A stretch of 64,000 nucleotides of DNA from Blastobasis lacticolella (taxonomy: Eukaryota > Arthropoda > Insecta > Lepidoptera > Blastobasidae). The stretch covers positions 12,685,001-12,749,000 of the forward strand of contig LR990054.1 of assembly GCA_905147135.1 (NCBI GenBank), in the 5' to 3' direction. Positions 1 to 13,255 of this stretch are shown here, one piece after another. The position numbers were made by a program, and so were the translations under genes. Position 1 is the first letter of the stretch; each line of letters begins with the position of its first letter. The notes beneath the pieces were generated by a model, which saw only the letters and a list, made by a program, of their open reading frames with translations, was not told the DNA's origin and made no database searches.

Positions 1-3000
1 ACTGACATCGTCTAATTTAGCTTCGTAGAACGTCGTCTGTACAACGCGCATGTGAGTAAATACGAATACGAAACTAGGCGATCTGTATTCATCATCACAG
101 CCCGTAACAGTCCACTGCAGGACTTAGGGCCTCTCCCACGATCTGCATTACTAGTGAAATACCCGTTCCATGTGTTTTTAAATGAATAGTTAAGGGCGAC
201 AGTTCCCGCTTGCCATCAGATGGGCTGTGTGCTCGTTTGTCACTGTGTAGCATAAAAAAATATATATTCTAGTACGTATAACTAGTTTTATAGTGGTAGG
301 AGTTATAGTAGGTACTTATCTAGTAGTGGTAGCAGGACGATGTGTATGATGATGATGATAATCATACTGACTGGTACGTAGTTTGTGCGGAAGAGAGTTC
401 GGTAGTCTTGCAGCATTAACTGCGATGGTGTAGGAGTTAAAAATCGTGGATGAAAATGATGGAAATGATAGATGGATATCATCAAGACGTTGTTACGCTG
501 GAACTCGTCCACTGAAATTTCGATCCAAAGTTCTGCGTCATTCGGTATTTATCATCCTAGCGGCTAATCCTGGTTTTTAACAGCGTCCGCTCTTCCAATA
601 GGATAACACTTACTTAACAAGTTATATTGGATTGCACCCATAAGATGGCGGTAGATGCCCTCAACCTCATGTCAAGCCCTACTTAAAATAGTTACAGATG
701 CGAAATTTTGTAAAGATGGACATTGGATCACGCAAAAACTACTGAACTGATTCGAGATAAGTCTTCGGGAGCCAATCCAATGAGGAGTTTACCAGTAGGT
801 ATTGTCAGTTGGTTTCAAAAAGCGTCAATAGATGGCGCCTGCAATTTTGTAATTTTTTTAAAATCTGTTTGATGATGTCATGGAGCCAACTAATACTAAA
901 ATTAAAAATTAAGTGTTTATTAATATAAACATAACTTTTAAATATTGAACAAAATGTAAAAAGAAATAATTATATAAGTAGGCACTGCGTTCCATTTTAA
1001 TACAAACCTTTCATATTTATATTATGTCCATTCCTGATCCTAGCATCCACACAACGAACTAACTCAGTCAAATTGATGTTTGTTTTATTTGCAATAATTT
1101 ATTACAACCTCTAAAATTGTTGAAAACTATTGATAAATACAATATTATCCAATACAACGTACTCAGTGTTTATATCCTCTTTGCTAAAAAACTATTTCAA
1201 GCAATTATCAATTACCAAAATTGTCGGGGCGCCATCTAGCGAGTAGCAAGGAATGCTTTAGATACCTATTGGAAAACTGCTCATTCACTATAAACTCAAA
1301 TTCATCACAACTGAAGTAAAGCTAAATTACTACCGGTGAAAGTACTCGCAGCTTGAAATAACCCAAAAATAAGACCACATTAATAGAAAGGCAGTAAATC
1401 TGGACAATGGGTGGCGGTGGCCATATTTATGTGTTTGTTATCACACTCGGAAGTCCTCTATCGAACGCTGATTTACAATAGCTCTCGGACAAACAGTCAA
1501 CACTGTAACAGTAACACCTTTTTAGTGATAAAGTTTCTAAATGGTGCTTTACCAAAGCACCTTAACACTGCTTACCGAGCAACTTGCTTCAGTGGGGGGA
1601 AATCACAGATTTATTTGTAAGGCATTACAGTGTTATTGTGTAGATGTATTACCTAATCAATTTTATGTTAATAATTTATTGTTTACTTCTAGTTCATTGT
1701 CTCATTTTCTTGTTTGGTATATTATGGGTACCAATAAAGCTAATAATCACACGTTATTCACATAACATGCGAAATCTGTTAATGGTCAAAAATTTCCAGC
1801 ATCCGATAAACACCGATAAACAACGGTGTTCAGACGGCGAGCGTCACAATCACTTTGATCGGTTTTCCCAGTCTTCTCCAACAATAGTGACTGAACCGCC
1901 TAAAAATAAGCAACTGACTTAATACGGTGTCAAATTGTGATAACTCTCAATCACGCGCTAATTGAGCCGCAAACAAAAAATAATCAGAAAAAGTCGATAT
2001 ACGGATTTGGCGTGTGTACACGACACGGAATCTAACATATCAATATTAGGTCAGGCAGAACTTTAGCCGGCGCTTCTTTACGTATACATACATAAAGGTA
2101 TATGGGTACCTACTTATTTCCCATAGGGATATGAAGAGGCCACATTGTTCCACTTTACGTAATGCACTCTCGTAATCGTAAGCGAGAATTCCAGAAAGTT
2201 CAATCCACCACGGCGCCGGAGGTTCGCAAGAAACATTATTTTCTTTCAACGCTGACGCCTGACATTCAATTTAACGATGGAATCTGTGCGCCGTACATGG
2301 AATTACACTGACGCAAATTGTGAGCCACGAGAGCCATCATAAAGGTACAAAAAAGCGATACACAGATACACAAACAAACACACGTCGTCACCACAATAAA
2401 ACGTCAAGGATTCGAATCGGGCCATAAAAATCTGTTAACCGAACAATCAGTGCCAACGACGGTGGTCACAATTTATTGACGGGGTGCCTGTAGGCGGCTC
2501 GACACGGCCCGACATCGACGCTATTGGGGACGAGCGACTTGCACTGCGATCAACAAATTGATAGGCAAATCCCTACATCCAAACATGGACGGTTCATATT
2601 ATTGGTACAGCTCAAAATTTAAATGTAAAAAAAATGCATTTATCAGAAGCGACCACTAAAAATCTAAGTAATCTTAATTGTTCATACAGGGAAATTTACA
2701 AAAATATTTTTCTTTTCTTCCCTGCGGCCATATTTAACTTCTAGAGTGTAGGCATTCCTTAATTTAGCCGTGTCTATCTCGGTCTTTTGATGTTTCCACC
2801 TACAGACCTGCAATTCTTCTAATGTCATAGTGGATGTCGAGATGGCATACGAATATCAAAGAAACGCAAAACATTTTACATTCCTAGAGAGACACTGGAC
2901 TGAAATCTGACACTGAGGAGAGACCCATATAGGTACTGGTACATACGGAAATAAAAAATCGGCCGATTTCAAACAATCGGCCACGAATTCGAGTAACCGC

Positions 3001-6000
3001 TTAATATAAATGGCTTTCATACCGTCCACACAGTAATGACAAGGGGGATGTCGGCGCGACGTGGAATCGACAAGTCGACAGCGCAAGAGTAAAACGGTGA
3101 TAAATGATGAAGGTGCACCGACCTGCCATCATTACCTCGCGAGCGTGCCTCTGATGATCTGGAGCTTGTTTACGAAAGGTCGCGATTATGGTCTCTTGTA
3201 ATTTGTACCGCATAAAAACGAACATGAGCTTGATGTATGTGTATAAATTAAAGACTCTTGAGCACACAATATTTTTGTAAACCAACAAACATTAGCGAGT
3301 AACCAAAAACACAAGTAGGCGCTGCGTAAACAAGTGATCCGAAGGCAAGAAACAAACCGGAGACGTAAACATTAAACACTGCAAACCTTGTCAAATCTAA
3401 CAAACTTAGTGTGCCATAAAACAAAATATGCCTATTCGAAACACATTCCACAGTCATCTTAAGCATTTGTAAAATAGCAAATTTATGATTATAGACACGC
3501 AACCTATAATTAGTTTGAAACAATGCGAAGATGATACTGAAACAAAGGCGCAATATTTACTTGATGGTCAGACGCAATCTACATCATATTGAAAATGGAC
3601 CTGCGATGTCAAGCCGCGCCCTAAGCTCTGGTTGACTCCAAGGTCCATTCCACGAACAGATGCAAGCTCGTCCGATAACAGAAGAGGAATGCCGAAGGTA
3701 ATTTACGAGGCAGACGTCCCCCGCCGCTGCAACAAAGAAACGGACAAATGACCGAGATAATCGTTTAGTCAAAGCCCTCTGTCTACAGAGATTATAAATA
3801 ACTAACAAACAGATACGGGGGAACGTGATAATTTGTCGTGCTCATCTCTCAATGCGCAATTATCGGCGCAACTAAGAACGCTATTAACTAGGCTCAACAT
3901 GTCGCATACATAAAATTGAAAATGTCTCGTGGGAAAGCTGATTTGTAGGCACAAAATTGACTGGGACAGATTACTATACCGTTCTGAACGTTTATGGCTA
4001 GATGGCAATGGTTGTCAACTTGGTCCGTAATGTGGTACGGGTAAATAATTGGAAAAGAGAGACATATTGTGCCGACCCCACCTAGTGAGATAAAGGTCTT
4101 TCATTTTCAGTTTTTGGTGGTTATCTACTCGTATTGTCGTTACAGGCAGGTTTCGTCTATCAAATAAACAGATTAGCTGCCGAATCTGAAACTTTCAAGT
4201 ATTTTTTTAGGAAAAGTCGATGTTGTGAATACGCTCACAAGTTAATAATTAAATACTAGGCAAAACAATAAAAAGGTACGATGGATCAAATATAACTATA
4301 GCTAAATGTAGCCTCACTGAGGCTTTATGTTTTCTTCGCGCTCTATATTGAACGTTTTGTTAGAGCCTCTGTATTCCATTGCCCTATATTTGTTCGCCTT
4401 ACTCCCCGGTACCTAAAGAAAATATAACTGAAATACGTAATTGTATAAGTAGGAACAGATAAAACCACAAACACATATGCATCGTCAAAAAACGTCTCAA
4501 TAAAGGTGATATTCGGGACACGTGTCGCGGTGGGCACAAACGGCGCGCCGGCGCACGGCAAATGCCTTTCAAATTCCGAAAGCGCCGCGTGGGAGGCAGA
4601 CGCAGCCGTGACCGCGCGGCGCCTGCGCCGGCGACGCACTATGTTCCTCACCACTCGTACGAGCGGCTAAGTGATTTGTGTAGGTATTATCCTTAAGCGC
4701 GTCGCGTAATGTATGGGTCTGTGTTTGGTCCTTCGAGTTTGGTGGATCTACCGTCAATCAAGGAATTGGAACTTTATTCAAATACAAATCAAAATATTTC
4801 AATTCTTAAAACCATTAAGGATGTGTCAACTGGTAAATCTTGCAGAAAGTTGTTTGGAATTTTACCGCCATGGAAATCGTATAGTCTATCTATATCACTG
4901 CTAAACAGCTTGTGCATTTTTGGAATCTTTTTTGTTTTCTAATCGTCACATTATCTGGGTCCCAATCCGCTTCCGAAGGACAAACGCTCGCGGCCCTCGG
5001 CGCCCACGCACGCACGAGATTTACAACATTACCCATATTCGGCGCGCGCGGCGCCAAATCGACGCTTCAAATTAAAAAGCGGCGAATGCAAAACGAGAAC
5101 GCCCGCCTTGATAGATCTCCGCGCCCCACCTGATTTATATATCGCAGTAAAAGGGCGTAAATTCAACTCTTATACTGCACATGTCGTCACACGCGCCCGT
5201 ATCAATCATGACTTAACTACGGTTTTCGCCTTAATGTTTTCTCTTGTCTTGTCTTTTACATTATTTTGCTCATCCCTCACATCGCTGTGTCCATTAATTT
5301 AAAGCAAAACCACTCAAAAATGACAGAAACGAAATCAATAAACATCCAAATTACGCTTAAGCAAGCTTACGAAATCAATACTGCCGAGTCTCGGAAGATA
5401 AATCTACAAATAAACTTGTCTACTAAAGCGTCAATTAACCTGAATGGTGGATGAATATTCAAGATCATAATATTATCTCGTCAGATCTTCCACTCGGGCG
5501 AACTAAGATGGTTGAGGGGCTCATGTGAAAGAGATTTGCAGATGGATGCGGGTGATGGGGCGCATTCAGACAATGTACGAGGGAAATATGATTTGGGGTC
5601 CCTATCTTTAACAAACGCTTTCTTTTGATGCTTCGGACGTGCATTGAAATTTAGCTCGATAAAATTGCTAATAGGCTGCTCATTTTATCAGAAAGATTTT
5701 AAAAGTATATACAGATGCCTATGTGGGTAAGCTACAACCAGGATTTACAACCTCGAAATGGTTAACATTGTGTTTTTATGGACCAGGCAAATAAGGGCAG
5801 AATTTTAACGATTGTCAATGAAAATTCAATGAGCTAATTAATAAATAAGCATCTCTACGTTTTGAGATGTGATGCAACCGACTTTACATAAACAGGTACC
5901 AAGTAAGTATAAAACAAAAAGAGAGATGTCACTTTAATCGTGCGATGAAATAATCAAATTAATTCAATATACAGATATCAGAACTAGTTTGAAATGATTA

Positions 6001-6340
6001 AGCTGTACTATTTGGTTGAGATTATGAGCATCAAGTAGAGCGTGAAGACAGAGTGTCGGTGGACTTGAGTACTCATCGACAGCCGTTGACGTATCAAAAG
6101 AAACGGCATCAGACCACCTTTAGTTTCAGTTGATAATAGATTAGTATTTAATTACCTTACCAGCTTTTGTTAGAGATTAATATGCGTGAATCAGTTTTGG
6201 TTCCCTGTTAATTTTCAAAATATTTTTTATAAAATTTAAGCATCCTTTGCGCAAAGAGACTCTGGGCACAAGTGGTCTATGAACCAGCAGCATTATGGTC
6301 ATAACCCATTGGTTAGGGTGCCTCAGTTACATTCTTGTAC
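1..6340. other. Non-coding stretch with two GC-rich islands
   Basis: No supported gene. Short frames on both strands lack splice context or family text. Contains repeat scraps at 91-140 and 545-600, and GC-rich islands at 4515-4660 and 4970-5125 that could be promoters or regulatory elements. 3000-4030 has regulatory-looking, moderately GC-rich text with no clear frame. Confidence 0.5.
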
Positions 6341-6347
6341 AAGAAAG

Positions 6348-6514
6348 CATCAAAATCGGTACCGGCAGTTTCGAGAAAAAAGCCTTCATTTGTCTATTTG
6401 TGTGTTAACCAACAGTGACATGCCTGGCAGTTTCGAGAAATATGCATTTATATTACACATTTGTATGATATATATAATGCTTTTTTCTTGAAATTGCCGG
6501 GAACGATTTTGATG
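6348..6514. mobile_element. Diverged inverted-repeat element
   Basis: CATCAAAATCGGTACCGGCA at 6348 and its imperfect reverse complement ending GGAACGATTTTGATG at 6514 pair over about 36 bp (about four mismatches). A second, direct copy of the inner part (GGCAGTTTCGAGAAA) lies at 6426-6440. The remainder is AT-rich. Looks like an old MITE. Confidence 0.5.
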
Positions 6515-6626
6515 TCGTGCAGCATCAGAGTATAGATAACAATGCTCAGAAGGATAAGCTTAGAAAAGTTAAGTAAGAAGCTACGAAGCGACTTTGTTTC
6601 ATACTATGTAAAGATATTTCAGTTAC

Positions 6627-6712
6627 CTCTGGCCAGTGGCCACCCCCGGGGGCCGGCCGCATTGCGCAGGTGCCGCCGCGCGTGCGCGTCGCCCGCGGCT
6701 GCTGTCCGCCAT
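6627..6712 (-). CDS. Possible first coding exon in a CpG-rich patch
   Basis: In a short very GC-rich island (about 6636-6712) the minus strand has AAAATGGCGG, a good start context, followed by 28 codons rich in Ala/Arg/Gly (MADSSRGRRARAAAPAQCGR then PPGVATGQ) and a donor CAGAG|GTAACT at 6626, ending with a two-base overhang. If real, it would be the first exon of a gene running left out of the window. The DNA directly downstream (about 6594-6622) resembles the outer part of the Helitron-like family seen at 34.7 kb. The composition could equally come from a CpG-rich promoter. Confidence 0.28.
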
Positions 6713-7827
6713 TTTAACACCAACAGCTGAGATTGACAGGCGATGACAAGTCAAGTCGCTTGGCAAACCAGGCAAGGTGGCCTTTTTGACAGTTCGACAA
6801 GATAACTCGGGTATTTGGTGGAATTTCATTACTTGTATTTTTTCAGGTTTAATTATTCTCCGTTTGTCTGAATTAGGTGATGCTTTATGTTGACGTTATG
6901 GATACCTGTGAACCCACAGGACAAAATTTTGTAGAAACCTAACTATCTATTGACCGTAACGTATTCAAACTGAGCTAATGTAGCCCATACTCCTTACTAT
7001 GGAGTGGCTGCACGTAGGTATAAACCGGTGACGGTCCAGCTCTAAACAGACTGGGTTGGGATTCTGGTTTCTTCATTTTTTCATTAAGTAGTAGGTACCT
7101 AACCTACTTATTAAGTTTTTGTGTGTCTTTCTTTTTATTCTGGATGTTTCAAATTATAGTGGTGTACTACATGAAATACATAAAACAGAATAGCACATAG
7201 GCCACGTAATACCAAGGTCAAAATTGCTATCAAAAGCTTCTTTTAAAATGAATTACACCGAACACTTAGAGTAGGTATTTTCTCTATTGAAATACTACGA
7301 AAATCTATATCTATCTTTCAAAAAGTTATCATTATCTAATTCTTCTGTAAAATGTAAACTGGAAAATGTCTGTTAACTGTAACAAATCGAAGGAATTTCC
7401 TTACAACTTGGGATAATCCCTTTGCAAGGTAGCACCCCGAGAACATCGCTTTACGATCGGATTATGCCTAGCGAATATTCATCTCCATTTAATAATTAAG
7501 TACGGACAAAGCAAGGAAATATGTCTCTAAATGGGCTGTCAATGGTAAAAGTGAATATAATTTTATAGCTGCCAGTACTGTAAATGCAGCAGTATCTAGT
7601 CCTGGAAACTATTAGCACTAGTAGTAACCCTTGCTCTAAAGATAGATGAAAGACTTATAAAAGACCTGCCTTACCAACTTATGGAAGATATGCTCGTATT
7701 ATTTAGGACATACTACTTTCATTATCTTAAAAGATAAAATGACGATTCAGCGGCTAAACTATGCTAAGTATGGTTTTATGGAGAATGTAGAATTAAAAAT
7801 ACTTAAATAAATATACTTAGACAAATT

Positions 7828-8031
7828 CACACCGCGCCATCTAGTCCCAAAGTAAGCAAAGCTTGTATAACAGATAAACTACTTATATACTTTTTTTTAA
7901 ATACATACTTATTGACTACACCCAGACCCGAAACAGAAATTAAAATTATTTCAATTTCTGCACGGCCGGGAATCGAAACCCGGGATCTCTGCGAGGCAGG
8001 CATGTTAACCAACTGGACCACTCAGGTCGTC
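7828..8031 (-). mobile_element. Second SINE family, Ala-type tRNA head
   Basis: On the minus strand the head starts at 8031: GACGACCTGAGTGGTCCAGT (A-box), an anticodon loop around CTCGCAG, and B-box GGTTTCGATTCC at about 7970-7981. The tail ends with TTACTTTGGGACTAGATGGC near 7831-7850. A tail-only copy of the same family lies at 30590-30700. Different in head and tail from the SINE at 8.4-8.8 kb. Confidence 0.75.
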
Positions 8032-8436
8032 AACATGACACTGGAAGATTTTATATTTCGACGATTTAGCGGCTGAACTATGCTAAATATCGTTTCATTT
8101 AAGTAAAATATCGGAAATTGCATAATTCATCACATCTTGGTCACATTCCATTCCACCCATTGCAAACTTACACTGGAAAGGAACCATAAGAATGCGTTTC
8201 CAATACTACGTTAGCGTAATTTCCATTAAGTGAAATGAGCCTCACTGGAGCCCAAAGGTATTTTTATGGGGCACCTATAGCTATGTCTTTAAGAACCACA
8301 GCGATATAAGTCTTGGACAAGTCAGTCGTAAAGTAGCCAAGAATATTGCAGTATCCGTGTAGGTACACATTACTACTGTACCTACACCTTACTAAATCTG
8401 ATAAAATTTACTTATAGACAACACTTGTTTCGTAGG

Positions 8437-8795
8437 TGTTACTTTAAAAGTAATGTCGCGGTTGTGCTCTCGCACGAGGGCCCCGGGTCCGCCTTGCCCA
8501 TGATCCAGGATTTGGCAGATCAGGTCATTACAGTGGAGCGACTGCCATCTGACCTCCGTTACCCTGATACCACGGGAACCTAAAAAGTTTGGATTATGGT
8601 TACACAATCAGTTGCCTGAATGTGCAGGTTTCATCACAATGTTTTCCCTCACCGTAAGAGCATCAGTTAGCATTAAACTAATGTACATAATTCAGGATTC
8701 ATAAAGAGTCATTAGCACATAGTCGCATTGGGATTCGAACCCCGTACCTCTCGCTTACGAGACGGATATCTTAACCACTCGGCCACCGACGCTCC
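8437..8795 (-). mobile_element. tRNA-headed SINE, nearly full length
   Basis: Read on the minus strand it starts at 8795 with a tRNA-like head: GGAGCGTCGGTGGCCGAGTG (A-box type), an anticodon-loop CTCGTAA, and B-box GGTTCGAATCC. The body has the shared text CGCTCCACTG, GATCCTGGATCATGG and GGCCCTCGTGCGAGAGC. Other copies are at 19045 (+), 19715 (-), 22255 (-), 29088 (+) and 33846 (-). The head resembles a Thr-type tRNA but has decayed pairing, so it is not a tRNA gene. Confidence 0.85.
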
Positions 8796-8929
8796 TGTTA
8801 ATTTACAGTTTCTAAAGAAATTTTGTAATTGTGAAATTAACTCCTGATTATTACAAAATATTTTTTTACTTGATATAGATAGTATTTTTTTTTATATAAT
8901 CATTTTAATCACTACATATTATTAAAACA

Positions 8930-9044
8930 AATATCTCACACCGCGTCTCTGTCTATGTTCGCAATAAACTCAAAAATAGATAGTGATTCAAGAGGAAGGT
9001 TTATAGTATAGGACATGCGAACGAAGTCGCGGCGGGCTAGCTAG
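8930..9044 (+). mobile_element. Helitron-like 3' end
   Basis: Text typical of lepidopteran non-autonomous Helitrons: GCGTCTCTGTCTATGTTCGC, then GATTCAAGAGGAAGGTTTAT, then a GC-rich hairpin region GCGAACGAAGTCGCGGCGGG and a terminal CTAG followed by T. No autonomous ORF. The 5' TC end could not be placed. Confidence 0.6.
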
Positions 9045-12000
9045 TAAACATTAAATCTAACTTTGGACGGTTATTTAAACGCATTATTGTCCTAAAAGTA
9101 TACTTAAGGTTATTTTAGTGTTGCCACAACAATACCTAAAAGAAAATTTGGCCAACTTCTCCACTGTCGAAAGGTATTTCCAACATATTCAGTTAAATTG
9201 TAACTATGTGAAGTGTTAGAAATAAGATACAACACTTCACGCACATTATGATAATTTTACAATATTTAAATCATTTATGTTATGAATCGCTATGGCTGTT
9301 TTGCATAACAGTATGAGTTCAACGCGTATAAAATATTGATTAATGGACATGTAGGAGGGAGCTTTAGAATTATACTTATTATTTATGCATTTAGAAAACG
9401 GTTTACCCCATAAAGAATTGATAACTTCAATATCAGTGTCAATTTACAAAATAAAAACAATAACTTTGGTGCTTTAGTTAAAGCGTCACGTGATACCTAA
9501 TTTGAACGGTTCCGTTAATAAATTATACGTTTATAGTAATTGTTTTTGACAAACTTTTATTTTTTTATTCAAAGTATTCCCATCACTCACATAAAATATG
9601 TGAAAAATGTTACGGATCTAATCGTCACGTTGTCTTAAAATGATTCAATTCCTACCTTCTTTTCTCCTTTTTTCTTTTATCTATATTGTGAAATCATATT
9701 TAACAAATAAGGTAAAATATAGAACCAGACCCCCGAAACTATGTATTTTATATTCACTCTGCCTTCAATAATTTATGAACCTAAGTCAAATATTAATTTA
9801 ATTTTTTTATATACTAATCCGTGACAATAACAAGGACGACGAACTGGAGATATCCACGTGTAAGCTTGATCTCATAATAGAATTTGCCACTCACGAAACT
9901 TCTATGATAATGCCAAACGAATGATTACATCAAGGAAGATCATCATGCTAATAATTATAATATCTGTCAGTATTATCATTGTCTTATTAGCACGATGACA
10001 TGATGAGTTATACTAGCTGCCTGCGACTTTGTCCTCACAAATTTTGGTTGTGATTATTAAATGTTCCCGTGGGAAGAACATAAAATTTCGGGAATAATAA
10101 AAGATAATTACAGTAAAATCATAAAGCAAAACATCCATCTATACGTCAAATATTACAAAATTTCGTATGGATTATAATGAAATGAAGCAAATGGTAGCTT
10201 AGGAAGCGTGAAATATCGCACACTTGCAGCAGAGTAGTGGCGCTACCTTGTTTTCCGCCAAAAATATACAGTTCTTCCCTTCGTCGAGTTGGCAATCTTT
10301 CAGATTGACTATTTTCTCCAAATCTGTTAGTAATCAAAATAACACGATCCCGCTACGACAACTTAATTCAAAACTACAGAATACTCGTGGAATTCCGTAA
10401 TCCTATTCAATTGCTATCGACCAGCGTTGTGGTTCCAGTGTTGTGGCTGGGTCCCATTAGGCTGTTTAGGAGCGTGTGCGGTCAGAGACAATGCGTGTTT
10501 GAGAAAGCCGCTTGTAGGCGCTTGCGCATGGTACTGATAAGGACGCAGATCAATCATCGGGGCAGCGGTGTCAATGACCCCGGCGGGCCACCTGACTGGA
10601 TCAAGTTTGGGCTTGGGCGGCGTGTCACCTTCGAATTAGAATAGAAAAAATGGGTGGTGTCTTCGTAACGCGAAAGTTGTTTCGAAGAGGGTTATTGGTC
10701 TTCCCACGGGGTTTATTATTAGCCGGGTTTGTAATGGGATTCAGATTAAGGACTTGAAGGGTGCTTGATAAATCCAGTAAGTCCCTAAGGACTCAATTAT
10801 TGCATTTTTTTTAACATCGATTAACGGCATATACTACCCTGATGGAAAGCTGTAACAGTCGCCCATAACATCTTGATTCATATAAAGACAACCATGTGCC
10901 ATAACTGTTTACATACTACTGTTTCTGGCTCTAAATAATCCATTTGCAGTATTGTAATCCTACAAAGAATTAAATGATTAACATGCCTTTCCCAAGAAAA
11001 TTGCAGCCTTAAAAGCAAACGAGCATTTGAATTTTAAATAAGCAAAGTTAACAAAATAACCCAACATAAATCTCAAAACCCATCTCTGGTTCACCGCAGG
11101 GCAAAATTTTTGGGGAAAAAATTTTCAATTTCGCCCAAAATTATATTAAATAAAATGTCAGGTTCCATAATAATAGGTTGTTAGAGTGGTCATAATTTAT
11201 CGACGGTGTTGACATGACGTAAAAAGAGGATGTAGAATAAGCACGAGAGCGCCAGGAGGTGTGTCTGAAAGGGGGTTAATTTTCAATTTGAATTCGCCGG
11301 TGGCCTTTGTAAATTAAGAGAAGCCGTTTTAAATTCATGCGAGTAAGTAGCAGCATAAATATTGGGCCTTATGCTGGATCTTGGTTTTGATTAACATTTT
11401 TATTATGATCGATTAAAATTAAGCGGACGAGTGAAAGTCGGTGTATCCATGTCAGATGACACGACAGTGTCTTTTGCGTGGTTATTACTGAGAAGCAATC
11501 CGAAGTATAATTAATTGCCAGATGAACTGACAAACGTAACGAAGTGGCCGGCTCGATTGCGATCCAAGACCACTCAGAACTCCATTATGTAAATTAAGAA
11601 TCAATTGAAGAGAATTACGATGTTTTATTTCAACACTACGCTTTTCAAGGAATCCGGCCGCCAAAAGAATGCCAAAATAATCAACATTTTTTAACTGAAT
11701 TTAAGTCTTGGTTGCAACATTTTTTAGTTTTAATGGTAATTCCAATCGGGAATGACATTAATGCTACAAAATAACTGTGAAAGGGGCGAAAACCATCACC
11801 ATAATAACTACACGATTATTTTTCTGAGTTTATTCACTATAAAAGGGGAAATAACAATAAAGTTAATTTAATTTTTCGGCACCATTTTTAAATTTAAGTA
11901 TGTAAATGGCTGCTGCGGAATTTTTTAAAACTGAATCATCAACGTTTAACCAAAGATAATTTTTGAATAACCCTAGAAGTAGATGAATGGTTCATATAAG

Positions 12001-13179
12001 TCTGTATAAACCACCACCTGGTGGGGAGCTTTGTGGTAGGGCACTGGACAGAGTTCTGACGTTACACCTCGATGGGAGTGCGAGCAGTCAGTTAAATTTC
12101 TGTCATACTTTCGAAGAGTGAACATTTCGTTTAAAGTTGTGTAAACACTAACCTAAAATAAGTAGGTCCAGAAAAAGTGTAATAATTGTAAAAAAAAAAC
12201 ATAAAAAATGTGTGTAATTTGATTATAACGTTGTTTTCGGTGTTGGCTTGTTTTAGGAGTAAACCGTTGCATTACATTAATTTGGTTTCATTCCAAAGAA
12301 ATCATCTTGACTAACCATTCTAATGTCGGTCTAAGCCAGATGAGACCACCTCTTCTCCAACAATTACCGTCCCATTCAATTTATAAGGCAACTTTTAATT
12401 ACGATTACAAAGAAAGCGTCAGTAGACCACAAATTAATAACAGTGGGTAATGCAAACAAAAAGAAACTATGGCATCGCAAACAAGTCGATGTTACAAATT
12501 GGCATTCGATTCGATATTAACGAAACATCCAGAGCGAACACTGGTACGAGTTAAGCAATAAGATAGAAGAGATGATCCAAGTACATAAATCGATTTCATT
12601 ACGATATTAATGGTAATCGTAACTCTCAATCACGTTGGTACTGCGAGCGATGATATGCATTACCTCGCGACTACTTTCCAGTAGGGTCGACAGATAAGAC
12701 AGAATGTGAAACTATGTAGGTACTGTGTTAGCTAGACGAGACGTTGTATGATTAATATACATAGTATAGATTAGGAGAAGATACTTTTGCGACACTTTGT
12801 TTGAATTTGTATATTTTAAGGTCAGCAATTGATAACAATTTCAACAGACAGACAGGTGCTTCAGAAACCAACATAAAATTATCCACAAAATTAACTTTTT
12901 TCTGAAATTCCAAACCTTTGTGAAAATGTACTACTACTCTACCGACCTATAACAGTTTTACTATACCAAAATATAAATCTTATATTAAGAATCTCAATAG
13001 CTTTTGGTTTCAATTTCAACATAACCGTTTGTCAAAAATCATCTAGATGATATGCCTGACACCCAACTAACGCACGGGCATCACGAACCTTTGATCGCGC
13101 ACGTGCAAGATGTGGAAAAAGGTCTCACCTGATGTCTTTCCTTTGTATAGGCTTCTTCAAAAGACATGGCTACACATAC
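9045..13179. other. AT-rich stretch without recognised features
   Basis: No repeat family, exon or RNA gene seen. A GC-rich patch at 10430-10640 carries an 85-codon plus-strand frame (ending DWIKFGLGRRVTFELE) with no splice sites or domain; it may be regulatory or an old coding relic. Confidence 0.4.
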
Positions 13180-13255
13180 CTCAAAGGCGGGCTTTGGGTT
13201 GCAGATGTCCTGGACAACTGTTGCCACCAGCTGAACCATCTGACCGTGTGCCTTG
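13180..13255 (-). CDS. Isolated internal exon of an unidentified minus-strand gene
   Basis: A 76-nt exon bounded by a strong acceptor (TTTTTTGTTTAG at 13256) and a good donor (GAG|GTATGT at 13179). One leading base completes a codon begun upstream; then 25 codons read KAHGQMVQLVATVVQDICNP followed by KPAFE, ending in phase 0. The residue mix (amphipathic helix, then Cys-Asn-Pro) and the two clean splice sites in AT-rich DNA argue for a real exon. Flanking introns must be long, since no partner exon lies within 1 kb. I do not recognise the protein. Possible upstream partners by phase include the micro-exon at 40860-40841, whose two-base end fits; that link is inference. Confidence 0.6.

Noticed and set aside
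4343..4757. Arg-rich minus-strand frames
   Set aside because: No ATG in context; products of a CpG-rich island.
8740..8795. tRNA gene
   Set aside because: Good A and B boxes, but it is the head of a repeated SINE with mismatched arms; the same applies at 7950-8031, 19045-19115 and 34130-34197.
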